Shown in pieces: positions 15,550 through 23,699 of a stretch of DNA of 64,000 bases. Origin of the DNA: Verticiella alkaliphila (GTDB lineage Bacteria; Pseudomonadota; Gammaproteobacteria; Burkholderiales; Burkholderiaceae_B). Both the position numbers and the translations under genes were made by a program. Below the pieces are notes generated by a model. It saw nothing but the letters and a program-made list of their open reading frames with translations. It had not been told where the DNA came from and made no database searches. Location: contig NZ_JADCNH010000005.1 of assembly GCF_018904615.1 (NCBI RefSeq), forward strand, positions 124,001 to 188,000. The letters run 5' to 3'. Positions within the stretch are counted from its first letter, which is position 1. Every line of letters starts with the position of its first letter.

Positions 15550-16077
15550 TCACCGATCGCGCACTGCGGCAGGAACGGACGCGAGCCGGCGCAGGTAGGT
15601 GTTGTCCGCCTGCGCGGCCTTGCTGGCGCATTCCTGTGCTTGCCTGCCCAGGGTGTGCAGCAGGCTGATCTGCATGTTCAGCATGACGCGCTGCAGTTCG
15701 ATCTCGTGCAGGTCGTGCAGCAGGTTGACCGGCGTGCTGGGGCTCGCCATCAGCTCCTGCCACAACGCCACGCCCATGGCCGATCGATCGTGCTTGCGCC
15801 AGCGAAGAAAGGTCGTGCCTGCGCCAGTGGTCTGCTGGGCCAGCTCGACGGGAAGCAGGTGGAAGGGATGCCCGCACGCCTGTGGCAGCACCTGTCGCTG
15901 CGCCAGGGCAATCAACTCGTCGCGCATGGCGAAGCACTGGCTGGCCCAGGCCTCGAAGTCCCCTTTACCTTTAAAAGGCTTTAAAAGGCCTTTTAGAGAG
16001 GCCGCGTGTTCCAGCCGCATGAAGGCTGGCTGTTCCAGACGACGGAAGTAGCGCGGTTCGCGGTTCGGGTCGCTCAT
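15550..16077 (-). CDS. DUF3158-family ICE protein
   Basis: A 175-residue soluble helical protein (FRRLEQPAFMRLEHAASLKGLLKPFKGKG; LQRVMLNMQISLLHTLG) matching the DUF3158 family found in PAGI-2/ICEclc cores. Function unknown. Its start overlaps the stop of the upstream PFL_4669-family gene by 4 bp, so the two are co-translated. The conserved position between that gene and ssb supports the family call. Confidence 0.75.
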   Translation of the reverse strand: MSDPNREPRYFRRLEQPAFMRLEHAASLKGLLKPFKGKGDFEAWASQCFAMRDELIALAQRQVLPQACGHPFHLLPVELAQQTTGAGTTFLRWRKHDRSAMGVALWQELMASPSTPVNLLHDLHEIELQRVMLNMQISLLHTLGRQAQECASKAAQADNTYLRRLASVPAAVRDR

Positions 16078-16865
16078 GCCGGTTCGTCCTCGCCGGCGGC
16101 TGTGGACTTGGCCTCGGCCGAATCGGCGGCAGCGCCTTCGTCGGTGGGAGATGCGGCTGCGGCAGCGCTATCACCACGCTGTTGCAGACCACGGCGCACG
16201 ACGGGCGGCGCAAACTTCGAGCGGCGCATGCCTTCGAGCACGTCCTGCGGCAGTTCGCCGAACTTCTCCAATGCTGCCCGAGCTGCGGCGTTCTTGGCCG
16301 CGAAGTCGTCGCGGGTGCAGCCCGAGTAGCGGTATTGCTGGGCCAGGCTGAACAGGCTGCGCAGCGCGTGGGCACCTTCGTTGAGCCAGCGCTCCAACGT
16401 CGAGCGATCGATCAGCGCGGTGTGGTGGGCGAGGATCAGCTTGCGCGCGATGTCGTCGTAGTCGGCCAGGAGATAGACGGCGGCAAAGCCCAACTGCGCA
16501 TTGACGAACAGCGGAAGCTTGACGGGCTGCACGTTGAGGTTCTCGCCCAGGGTCAACGCGGCGGGCACGCCGGCCAGGGCCTGGTCCACCTGGTCGCGCA
16601 GCGTCTGCAGCGTGGTCCTGGTCTGGTCGAGCTTGTCTTCGATGCGAAGCATCCACCAGTCGCTGTATGGGTCGTCCTGCTCCGAGCCGCGCTTCATCTT
16701 GTTCATGACGGCGATGTAGCCGTTCAGGCCGACGATGCCCGGTCGCCCCTCGGCGGCGGCGCGGCCATGCCAGATGCGCGAGGCGTGGTGGGTGTGCAGC
16801 GTCAGCGACATCGCGCTGCGCAGGGAGCCGAGGTTGAGTTGCAATGGTTCGTTGCTGGTTGCCAT
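16074..16865 (-). CDS. Integrating conjugative element protein, PFL_4669 family
   Basis: A 263-residue protein with the family's opening (LGSLRSAMSLTLHTHHASRIWHGR), central region (YLLADYDDIARKLILAHHTALIDR) and alanine/glutamate-rich disordered tail. The role in ICE biology is unknown. The gene is conserved beside ssb and the replication gene in the core of these elements. It is preceded by a 429-bp non-coding stretch with three copies of a palindrome, the likely control region for this gene and the three after it. Confidence 0.8.
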   Translation of the reverse strand: MATSNEPLQLNLGSLRSAMSLTLHTHHASRIWHGRAAAEGRPGIVGLNGYIAVMNKMKRGSEQDDPYSDWWMLRIEDKLDQTRTTLQTLRDQVDQALAGVPAALTLGENLNVQPVKLPLFVNAQLGFAAVYLLADYDDIARKLILAHHTALIDRSTLERWLNEGAHALRSLFSLAQQYRYSGCTRDDFAAKNAAARAALEKFGELPQDVLEGMRRSKFAPPVVRRGLQQRGDSAAAAASPTDEGAAADSAEAKSTAAGEDEPA

Positions 16866-17294
16866 GGTGATCGCTCGCTGGTGGACAGGGAGCCGCCAGC
16901 ATCCGCATGCAGCGGAAGGCAGTCAGTCAACAAACCGAAATGAGCCGACCCCCGGTTCTGTGCGCGCTGGCGGCGCAGCGCGCAACGGTCCCCTGGGGAC
17001 CGCTCCGCAGATGGGCACTCACATCGGCGTTCCCGTCCTCGGTTGTTGACGGTATGCGTGCTGCACCGCACGTCGCGCTGCCGTTCGACACGATCCTTCG
17101 CCGCGCAGCCGTCCCCAGGGGACCGTTCCGTTGAGCGCCATGGAGGTCTGCTTCATGGTCTTGCATGCGCTCTACTCAGGTTTTGCGCAGCATGTCGCGC
17201 CGTCGCCCGGCGCTTCACCGCACAGCCGTCCCCAGGGGACCGTTTCTGCCGACCGCCATGGAGATCTACTTCACGGCTTTGACAAGCCCTGTGC
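16866..17294. repeat. Control region with 117-bp tandem repeat and three GTCCCC-W-GGGGAC palindromes
   Basis: Palindromes lie at 16987-17001 (GGTCCCCTGGGGACC), 17111-17123 and 17228-17240 (GTCCCCAGGGGAC). The last two are in direct repeats about 117 bp apart that also share flanking words (GCCATGGAG, TCTxCTTCA, GCTCAGG/ACTCAGG, TTTGCGCAGCA). The 17.17-kb copy contains a diverged duplicate of the replication gene's 3' end (RDMLRKT-stop against RDLLRKS-stop), so the unit arose by tandem duplication. No gene is seen in it. It could be iterons or operators. Confidence 0.75.
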
Positions 17295-18533
17295 TCAGGA
17301 TTTGCGCAGCAGATCGCGCAGGCGCTCGATGTGCTGCCGGGCCACCTCGGGCGGCACGACGTTGCGCGGCGGCTCGGTTGGTGGCGCTCGCGCCGCCGAT
17401 GGTGTTGGCGGTGCCGGGCCGGTCTGCTTGGCCCAGGCATTGAACTCGCCGCGCATGGCGCGCTGGATGATGCCGAACAGATAACCGGCGGGGTTGCGGA
17501 TGCCATGCTTGCCGCACCGTGCGGCCCATTCGTCCAGCACGGCCTGCCGCAGGGCAGCGTCCACCTGCTGCAACGCCATCTTGGCTCCGGCCTGCTGTTC
17601 CGCCTTCAGTTCCGCGAAGCGCTTGGGCCATTGCAGGTCGCCCAGCGCACGCGCCTGCGCGGTAGTACGTACTTCATCAATACGACTACTACGTACTGTA
17701 CGGTCCTGCTTCGAATTCCGAAGAGCGCCGTCTGGCGCGGGTTTCGGCCCTGCTTCGGATTCCGAAGATGGGCGATCGCCATTCCGAAGAAGGCTCGCGG
17801 GCCCTTCTTCGGAATCGTGGACCGCATCCTCCTGTGGATAACTTTCGGAGGCGGTGATGCCCTGGTCGGCCAGGCGCTCGGCGAGCACTTGCAGCCGCGA
17901 CGGCAAGGTGCGTCCGGACAGCATCGGGTCGTCCGCGATCTCCTGGAGGGTGTTGAGTCCCACCACCTGGACGGCCTTGGCCGAATGCCCCAGCGACTGG
18001 CTGACCAGGGCCAGGTAGTCGGCGTCGAGTTGCATCGCCTCGAACGGCGTCAGCGGTTCGTCGTGCAGGACGTAGAGGTTGCCGAGGATGCGACCGGTCT
18101 TGGGGTCGCGCCGTCGTCGCACGAGGCTCAGCCAGCGCGTCAGGCGCAGCAGCGTCAGCGCCCGCGCCACGGTCTCATGGGAGGCCTGGCCTGCGCAGGG
18201 CATCGACGCCAGCCAGGGGCGCAACTGCTCATAGGTGGGAAATGCCGTGACGCCATCGTCGTTGAGCATCAATCGGAACACCTGCCAGGCGTTGCGCTCC
18301 AGCGGTGTCAGGCGGCGGTCGAGGAACAGCCGCCGCGGCACGCTCTCGTGCCGATTGCCACTGAACAGGAAGGCGTCGCCGGACGTAGGAGGCGTGGGCG
18401 TTGGAGCAGGCAGGGACGCGGGAGCGCCAGAGCTGGACTTGGGCGCGAGGTCCTTCAGCGCAGCGTCGAACAGGTCGGCGAGTGCGATGGGGCCAGGGCG
18501 CTGGGCTCGTGGGGCGGTGTCGTCCACGGCCAT
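17295..18533 (-). CDS. STY4528-type pathogenicity-island replication protein
   Basis: A 412-residue protein with the conserved block RLFLDRRLTPLERNAWQVFRLML, a winged-helix-like region (TYEQLRPWLASMPCAGQASHETVARALTLLRLTRWL) and a C-terminal AWAKQT...LRDLLRKS segment. The family is annotated as an island/ICE replication initiator by its gene context; biochemical proof is limited as far as I know. Length is normal. It starts at 18533, 3 bp after the DUF2857 gene stop, in the same operon. The tandem palindromes just downstream may be its binding sites. Confidence 0.8.
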   Translation of the reverse strand: MAVDDTAPRAQRPGPIALADLFDAALKDLAPKSSSGAPASLPAPTPTPPTSGDAFLFSGNRHESVPRRLFLDRRLTPLERNAWQVFRLMLNDDGVTAFPTYEQLRPWLASMPCAGQASHETVARALTLLRLTRWLSLVRRRRDPKTGRILGNLYVLHDEPLTPFEAMQLDADYLALVSQSLGHSAKAVQVVGLNTLQEIADDPMLSGRTLPSRLQVLAERLADQGITASESYPQEDAVHDSEEGPASLLRNGDRPSSESEAGPKPAPDGALRNSKQDRTVRSSRIDEVRTTAQARALGDLQWPKRFAELKAEQQAGAKMALQQVDAALRQAVLDEWAARCGKHGIRNPAGYLFGIIQRAMRGEFNAWAKQTGPAPPTPSAARAPPTEPPRNVVPPEVARQHIERLRDLLRKS

Positions 18534-18536
18534 GGC

Positions 18537-19097
18537 CTAGCCCAATCCCTGATCGACCCAGTTCCTGATCGCGGCCCAGACCACCGAGAGCGGCAGCGAC
18601 ATGCCCTCGGCCAGGTCCATGGCCGCATCGAGAATCGAGGTCTCGTCCTCCAGATCGACGTTCCTGCTGCTGGTCACGGCTTTCCATTGCCGCCACAGTT
18701 CGGTGTCCTGGGTCTCGTCCAGGACGGGGTGGCGCCCCTTGCGCTTGGGCAGGCCGAGGATCTCCCGCCGCAGGGCGACTTCCTGATGGGTCAGGCCATA
18801 GAAGCGGCTGACCATCTCCGTGCTGGCCCCCAGCCGCAGCATGCGATCGACCGTGGCGATTTCCTTCTCCACGTCCTGTGCCTGGTTGAGCAGGCGCTGC
18901 AGCACTTCGCGGTTGACCGTGACCGAGCACCACGAGACGCTGGCGTTGGCCAGCACGCTGATCAGCGCGGGGTGCTTGAGCGCATCCAGCTCGGCCTCGC
19001 CGAAGCCCATGGCCTTGCAGCGGCGCAGTTGGCCGTTGCGAAGGTCATACAGCGCCTGGGCAATCACGGCCTGGTTGAGCGGATGCGATGTGGACAT
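18537..19097 (-). CDS. DUF2857 ICE regulator (candidate BisDC partner)
   Basis: A 186-residue protein starting at ATG 19097 behind GGGAGG. A helical N-terminus (LNQAVIAQALYDLRNGQLRRCKAMGF) is followed by a helix-turn-helix-like segment (GASTEMVSRFYGLTHQEVALRREILGL). DUF2857 proteins are distant relatives of the flagellar activator FlhC. In ICEclc the corresponding ParB-domain/DUF2857 neighbours form, as I recall, the BisDC activator of transfer competence. I cannot verify which subunit this is. It lies 14 bp after parB in the same operon. Confidence 0.75.
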   Translation of the reverse strand: MSTSHPLNQAVIAQALYDLRNGQLRRCKAMGFGEAELDALKHPALISVLANASVSWCSVTVNREVLQRLLNQAQDVEKEIATVDRMLRLGASTEMVSRFYGLTHQEVALRREILGLPKRKGRHPVLDETQDTELWRQWKAVTSSRNVDLEDETSILDAAMDLAEGMSLPLSVVWAAIRNWVDQGLG

Positions 19098-19111
19098 GCG
19101 GCCTCCCTCGC

Positions 19112-20791
19112 TCACGTCCCGGGCGCCGTGGTGCCGGCTTCCAGGTCCAGCAGACGCCGGGCGAGGCGCAGCAGCCGAAAGAGCTTGACCAACGCCGTGT
19201 CGCTCAAGCGCCTTGCGCCGCTGCCATGGCCTTGGCTCTGGCCGTGCAACAGGGTCGGCAGGTCGGCGGCGAGCTGCGCGCCGTCCAGGCCCGCTTCGGC
19301 GACGGGCTGACCCGTCAGGGAAGTGAGCAGCGTCAGCACCGCGCGACCGAGCGGCGACGGGGCTTGGCCGCGGGCGCGGCACGCAAACCCGATGCCATCG
19401 GCGCGATCCTCGATGCACTCGTCCAGGCCTGCCTCCCCGGCGATCTCGCGCGCGAACTGCGCGATGTGGATGCGCAGCCGATCGGGCGTGTCCAGGCCGG
19501 CGTCGATGTACCAGACGTCGGAGATCGGATAGAGTCCGCCGGCTTGCACCGGGATGGACTGCAGCACGCTCGCCGAGAAGTCGGGCGGCAGCGCATCGCC
19601 CAACTGGTCGGCGACCATGCGCTGGATCGATTGGAGCCGTTCTGTCGTCGGTGCTGGCGAGACGATGTGCTCGCGAAGCAGATCGCCCGGTGCGGCCGGC
19701 TGGCTTCCCGTGGCCGCTTCGCCAACCGCCGTGTCGTCGTGGCGCAAGGTGGGCTCGGACGCCGGAGGGCTGGCGGGTGGAGGACCGGCCGCCGCTGCAG
19801 GCGTGGCGATGGACGATGCTGCGCCCGGCGGAGTCGGCGTGCCGGCGGTGGGCGAAGGCAACGCCGGCTGCGCCGCAGGTGGCGTCGGGTCACTGACCAG
19901 CGCCCGGTGGCGGCTTTCCGATTCGGTCAGGTCCAGCGCCAGCACGTCGTAGCCGATGCCCAGCAGCTCGGACATCTGGCCGATCAGCTCGTCTTGCACG
20001 CGCTGCGGCGCGAACTCGTCGCCCTGCGTGTCGAACTGCGCCAGCACCTCCTGAAAGAAACTGTCGAAGTCCAGCGGCAGCGAACGGTCCTTGGCGTAGT
20101 GCTCCCAGGTGCGTTTGCAGGCCGTGCGCATGACCGACAGCCGCTCGACCTGGTGGCGCCCCAGGCCGCCATAGAGCACAGTGGGAATGGCGGGCAGCAG
20201 GTAGCGCACCGCGTCGGCCATGCGGGTGATGTGCGACCGCTGGACGGGGAAGCCATCGGCCGCCAGGCGGCGGGCCAGTTCCGACTGGCTCAGGGCGGCG
20301 CCGCTCTCCTGCTCGTAGAACTCCCGTGCTTTCTCGACGCCGAGCGCGCGCTCGATGAACGTGAGGCCGCCGCGCAGTTCGTTCTCGGCAAGATGCCCGG
20401 TCAGCGCGACGATTTCACCGCGCTCCGGCCATGGTCGGAACAGGCACGATATGCGGAAGAAGCGTTCTTCCTTGGTCTCCGACCAGAGTTCGCGCAGGAT
20501 CGCCAGTCGCGTGTTGCCGCCGTTGCGGATGATGTAGTGGTCCTCGCCGGGCCTGCGCGTGATGGCCGGCGCCGCGTCCAGGCCGCGCTCGCGGATGGAT
20601 GCCTTGATTTCCTCGTAAGCCGGGTTGCGCTTCATGCGCGGGTCATGGTCGTAGGGCCGCAACTGGTCCAGCGTCACGACCATGGGCGTGTCCGCGATCG
20701 GGTCGCTCAAGGCCGTAGCCGCTGGGCCGCTGCGCTCGAAGCCGGCCGCGAGCAGCTTGCCTGCCATGTCCTGCGAGGTCATGTCAGCCAT
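19112..20791 (-). CDS. ParB-family protein of PFGI-1-class ICE
   Basis: A 559-residue protein with a ParB/sulfiredoxin-like N-terminal domain (VTLDQLRPYDHDPR, IRNGGNTRLAIL, LTGHLAENELRGGLTFIERA) and a helix-turn-helix (SQSELARRLAADGFPVQRSHITRM). It has a long Pro/Ala linker (about 300-380) and a C-terminal helical domain. Length fits the ICE ParB class rather than chromosomal ParB (about 290). Start ATG 20791 has GAGGGG upstream and overlaps the stop of the preceding fused frame by 8 bp. It may bind the TCCCCWGGGGA sites. Its usual partner parA is absent from the window. Confidence 0.88.
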   Translation of the reverse strand: MADMTSQDMAGKLLAAGFERSGPAATALSDPIADTPMVVTLDQLRPYDHDPRMKRNPAYEEIKASIRERGLDAAPAITRRPGEDHYIIRNGGNTRLAILRELWSETKEERFFRISCLFRPWPERGEIVALTGHLAENELRGGLTFIERALGVEKAREFYEQESGAALSQSELARRLAADGFPVQRSHITRMADAVRYLLPAIPTVLYGGLGRHQVERLSVMRTACKRTWEHYAKDRSLPLDFDSFFQEVLAQFDTQGDEFAPQRVQDELIGQMSELLGIGYDVLALDLTESESRHRALVSDPTPPAAQPALPSPTAGTPTPPGAASSIATPAAAAGPPPASPPASEPTLRHDDTAVGEAATGSQPAAPGDLLREHIVSPAPTTERLQSIQRMVADQLGDALPPDFSASVLQSIPVQAGGLYPISDVWYIDAGLDTPDRLRIHIAQFAREIAGEAGLDECIEDRADGIGFACRARGQAPSPLGRAVLTLLTSLTGQPVAEAGLDGAQLAADLPTLLHGQSQGHGSGARRLSDTALVKLFRLLRLARRLLDLEAGTTAPGT

Positions 20792-21986
20792 GGCCGCACC
20801 CCTCGCAGTCCCCACGACCGCCGGCCGGCGCCATGCGGGCCTCTCGCTCGGCGCGGCGGATCTGCGCACGGGCGTTCAATTCGGCCCGGTGGTCACTCGC
20901 TGTCGAACTCGTGTAGATCGCCGCGCAGCCGGCCTTGGTGAACTTGAGGTGCCCGCCCGGCGTGCGCTTGACGTGCCAGCCCTCACCGACCGCGAACTCG
21001 ATCAGGGCGCGCAGCCGCTTGTGGGCAACCTCGGCGTCCTCGGCCGCGCGCGTGCGCGCCGCCGTCAGTTCCACGAGCTCTTCGTCGTCCTGGTGATCGC
21101 GCCGCACCTGTTCGAGCAGCAAGGCGATCTGCTCGTCGGTCTGGCGCCGCTCGCGCAGCAGGCTGTCGAGCTGGGCTTTCTCCTGGCTTGCCGCCTGCTC
21201 ACGTGCGCGGGCGTGGGCCGCCTGCTCCTCGAAGACCAGCCAGGGCTTCTCGCGTTCGTCGTCCGCATGCGAGCGGCGCAGGATGGCCAGACGATCCACC
21301 GTCGCCTCCAGCGCGGCGCGCGCTTCGCGCAGGCGCACCACTTCCGTGCGCGCCTGGCTGAGCGCCTCTTCCGTCTCGCGATACGCGCCACGCGGCTTGC
21401 CGCGCAGATCCAGCAGCAGCCCGCGCTCGGCCTCCACCCGCGTGAGGATCCGATCGCTCTCCTCGTTCGCGATCTCGCCCGAGAGCTTGGCCAAGGCTTC
21501 GCGCACGTGCGTGCCCGCGTGCTGCACCGGGGTTCGGTCACCACTGTCGCCCTGACGGATCCAGAGCAGCCCTGGCACACCCGCATGTTCGGGGCGACTC
21601 TGGCCGCGGCCTGGCAGCGCGAAGCCCAGCAGACGCGCCAGCGCCTCTTCGGCGGCCTCGCCTTCCAGGCGCTCGCCGCCCTCGACCTGAAGCTCGCAGC
21701 GCGCGCGATTGAGGAAGGTCTTGCGCAGGCGGTAGTCGCGCCCGTCCAGATGGAACTCGACTTCGACCGTGGGCTTGGCTCCAGCCACGCCATGGGGCGC
21801 GAAATCCGTGACGGTGCTGGTGCGATACCGCTCCAGGAACGCGGCCCGCACGGCGGCGGCCAGCGTGCTCTTGCCCGCCTCGTTGGGCCCGGTGATCAGG
21901 TTCAGGCCGGGCGCCAGTCCGGCCAGTTCGAATGTTGGCACAAATCGGCGGAATTCCGACAGGCGAAGCGTGCGCAAATGCATCAT
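20784..21986 (-). pseudogene. Chimera: N-terminal SbcC-like ATPase fused to an ICE HicA-like protein
   Basis: One open frame of 400 codons. Residues 1 to about 290 are an SMC/RecN-type ATPase: Walker A GPNEAGKST, then a coiled coil; it is coupled to sbcD by a 4-bp ATGA overlap. The second half of that ATPase (return coil, signature, Walker B; relatives are about 850-900 residues) is gone. The last ~85 residues (EGWHVKRTPGGHLKFTK, YTSSTASDHRAELNAR) are a small HicA-like protein typical of ICEs and phages, ending at parB. The join lies around 21.0-21.2 kb. The product cannot be a working SbcC. Confidence 0.75.
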
Positions 21987-23092
21987 GCGCCCTCCCGCGC
22001 GAAGCCCACGAGCAGCCGCAGCGCCTCACGCGCTGCCGTCGCTTGCGCCGGATCGTCCTGCCGCGCCCGCAGTTCGGCAGCCACGTCGGCCAGATAGCCG
22101 CTCGAGCCGAAGGCGGCCACGTCGCTGTCGTCCGGCACGAGTTCGAGGGCCCGCGCATCCAGGCGCAACGCCCGCACGCGGCCTTGTGTCTCGCCCACCG
22201 CCGTCATCACCTGGGCGTGGGTGCCGCCGTTGACCTCGCCAGACAGTTTGAGCTGCACGACATCGTCCGCACCAAGGCCCGCGAGCTGATGCACAAGCGC
22301 GTCGGCATCGCCCGGCAGGTGGATCCTCGCCTCGACGGCGTGCCAGCGGTAGCGCCCCACGGCTCGCGGCGTGACATCAGGCGTCGCGCCGGGGCCGTCG
22401 ATCTGCACCAGCAGCATCTGGCCCGGGGCATTCGCGCGGAAGCGGTCCGGCTCCGGGGTGCCCGCATACCAGGTGCGCGCGTCGATCTGCAGGCAGCCGT
22501 GCCAGTCGCCCAGGGCCAGATAGTCCAGCTGTGCTCGCGCGGCCCGGTCGGCCGCAATCGGGTTGGCGGAATCGATGGTGTCGGGCAGGTGACCGCTCAC
22601 GCTGCCGTGGGCCAGACCGACGCGCACGCGTCCGGGCTCGCTCGCCAGGGCGTCGAACGCGGCGGTCACGTCGTCATAGGTGTGGCGTTGCGTGAGCGGC
22701 GCGGCGAGCACGGCGAGTCCGGCATCGGGCAGGTCGACCACGCCCGTCGCGGCTGGCAGATGCACATTGTGAGGGACACAGCCGAGCTGCTGCGCGCGCG
22801 TCCATACGCTCGCCGACAAGGCGGCATCGTGGTTGCCGGCGATCATGACCCAGGGGCCGGCGTAGGCGGACAAGGCGCCGAACAGCCGGCGCACTGTGCG
22901 GTCCGAGACCTCCTGCATGTCGAAGACGTCGCCCGCGACGAGCACCGCGTCCACCCGCTCCTGCGCGGCCTGCGCGGCAATGGCCTCGACGGCCGCCAGC
23001 CGTGCCTCCGCGAGCATCGCGGCGTCCTCGGGGTCGAATTGTCCGTACTGGCGGCCGATCTGCCAGTCAGCCGTGTGCAGGAATCGCACCAT
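21983..23092 (-). CDS. DNA repair exonuclease of the SbcD/Mre11 family
   Basis: A 369-residue metallophosphoesterase nuclease. The metal motifs are HTADWQIG (DxH), AGDVFD, AGNHD and, further on, a GLAHGSVSGH / GDWHG pair. It works with the neighbouring SMC-like ATPase to trim DNA ends or hairpins. Here that partner is truncated, so the complex is presumably lost. The start at 23092 gives the canonical MVRFLHTADWQIG N-terminus. First chromosomal gene past the ICE junction. Confidence 0.9.
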   Translation of the reverse strand: MVRFLHTADWQIGRQYGQFDPEDAAMLAEARLAAVEAIAAQAAQERVDAVLVAGDVFDMQEVSDRTVRRLFGALSAYAGPWVMIAGNHDAALSASVWTRAQQLGCVPHNVHLPAATGVVDLPDAGLAVLAAPLTQRHTYDDVTAAFDALASEPGRVRVGLAHGSVSGHLPDTIDSANPIAADRAARAQLDYLALGDWHGCLQIDARTWYAGTPEPDRFRANAPGQMLLVQIDGPGATPDVTPRAVGRYRWHAVEARIHLPGDADALVHQLAGLGADDVVQLKLSGEVNGGTHAQVMTAVGETQGRVRALRLDARALELVPDDSDVAAFGSSGYLADVAAELRARQDDPAQATAAREALRLLVGFAREGA

Positions 23093-23165
23093 TGCCCGTC
23101 TGCCCTCTCTTGCGGCGCGTGGCTACGCGCCCGATCGGCGAGGATACCGCAGGTGCGTCGTAAGC

Positions 23166-23618
23166 CTAGGCTGTCACGCCCTTCAGACTGGCGAGCGCGC
23201 CGTCGAGCGCGCCGTGCAGTCGCACGACGTCGTCCGCCCCCAGGATCTCATGGAGCGTGCGTTGCGCCGCCTCCCAGAGCGGCACGGCCGACTCCCAGCG
23301 CTCGCGCCCTGCTGGCGTGATCGCCACCAGGCGACTGCGCGCGTCCTCGCCCGTCTCCATGCGCACCAGCCCCGCGGCCTCGAGCGGGCGCAGGTTGCGC
23401 GTCAACGTGGTGCGGTCCATGTCGAGCACCTCGGCCAGGCGCGTGAGCGGCGGACGATCGCGGCGCACGAGAGAACCCAGCAACGAGAACTGCGTGGAAC
23501 GCAGCCCCACGGCAGCAAGGTGCGTGTCGTAATGCTGGCTCACCCGGCGCGACAAGCGGCGCAGGCGAAACGCCGTGCATCCCTGGGCGCGGGGTTCTAC
23601 GGGGGACGGCTGCGTCAT
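23166..23618 (-). CDS. MarR-family transcriptional regulator
   Basis: A 150-residue winged-helix repressor (LTRLAEVLDMDRTTLTRNLRPLEAAGLV, then the RSRLVAITPAGRE wing). ATG 23618 is chosen because MarR homology begins there; the frame upstream is antisense to the efflux gene. It is divergent from the MATE gene with an 18-bp perfect palindrome between them, so it should repress the transporter and itself until a ligand binds. Confidence 0.92.
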   Translation of the reverse strand: MTQPSPVEPRAQGCTAFRLRRLSRRVSQHYDTHLAAVGLRSTQFSLLGSLVRRDRPPLTRLAEVLDMDRTTLTRNLRPLEAAGLVRMETGEDARSRLVAITPAGRERWESAVPLWEAAQRTLHEILGADDVVRLHGALDGALASLKGVTA

Positions 23619-23662
23619 GTCGCGGCCTCTTGGCGAACGTCGATCACCTGCGTATAGTGCCA

Positions 23663-23680
23663 TACGTGCATATGCACGTA
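23663..23680. promoter_or_regulatory. Perfect 18-bp palindrome, likely MarR operator
   Basis: TACGTGCATATGCACGTA lies in the 81-bp gap between marR and the MATE gene, just after a -10-like TATAGT (about 23653). Size and symmetry fit a MarR dimer site. Confidence 0.8.
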
Positions 23681-23699
23681 ACTGCAAGCTCTCGCCATC

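Noticed and set aside
17641-17830. Clustered TACGTAC and TTCGGAATTCCGAA-like words
   Set aside because: They lie inside the coding linker of the replication gene and can be explained by codon usage in a low-complexity region.
17331-20941. Plus-strand open frames opposite the STY4528, DUF2857 and parB genes
   Set aside because: Their translations are Arg/Gln/Gly-rich without domains and mirror well-supported minus-strand genes.
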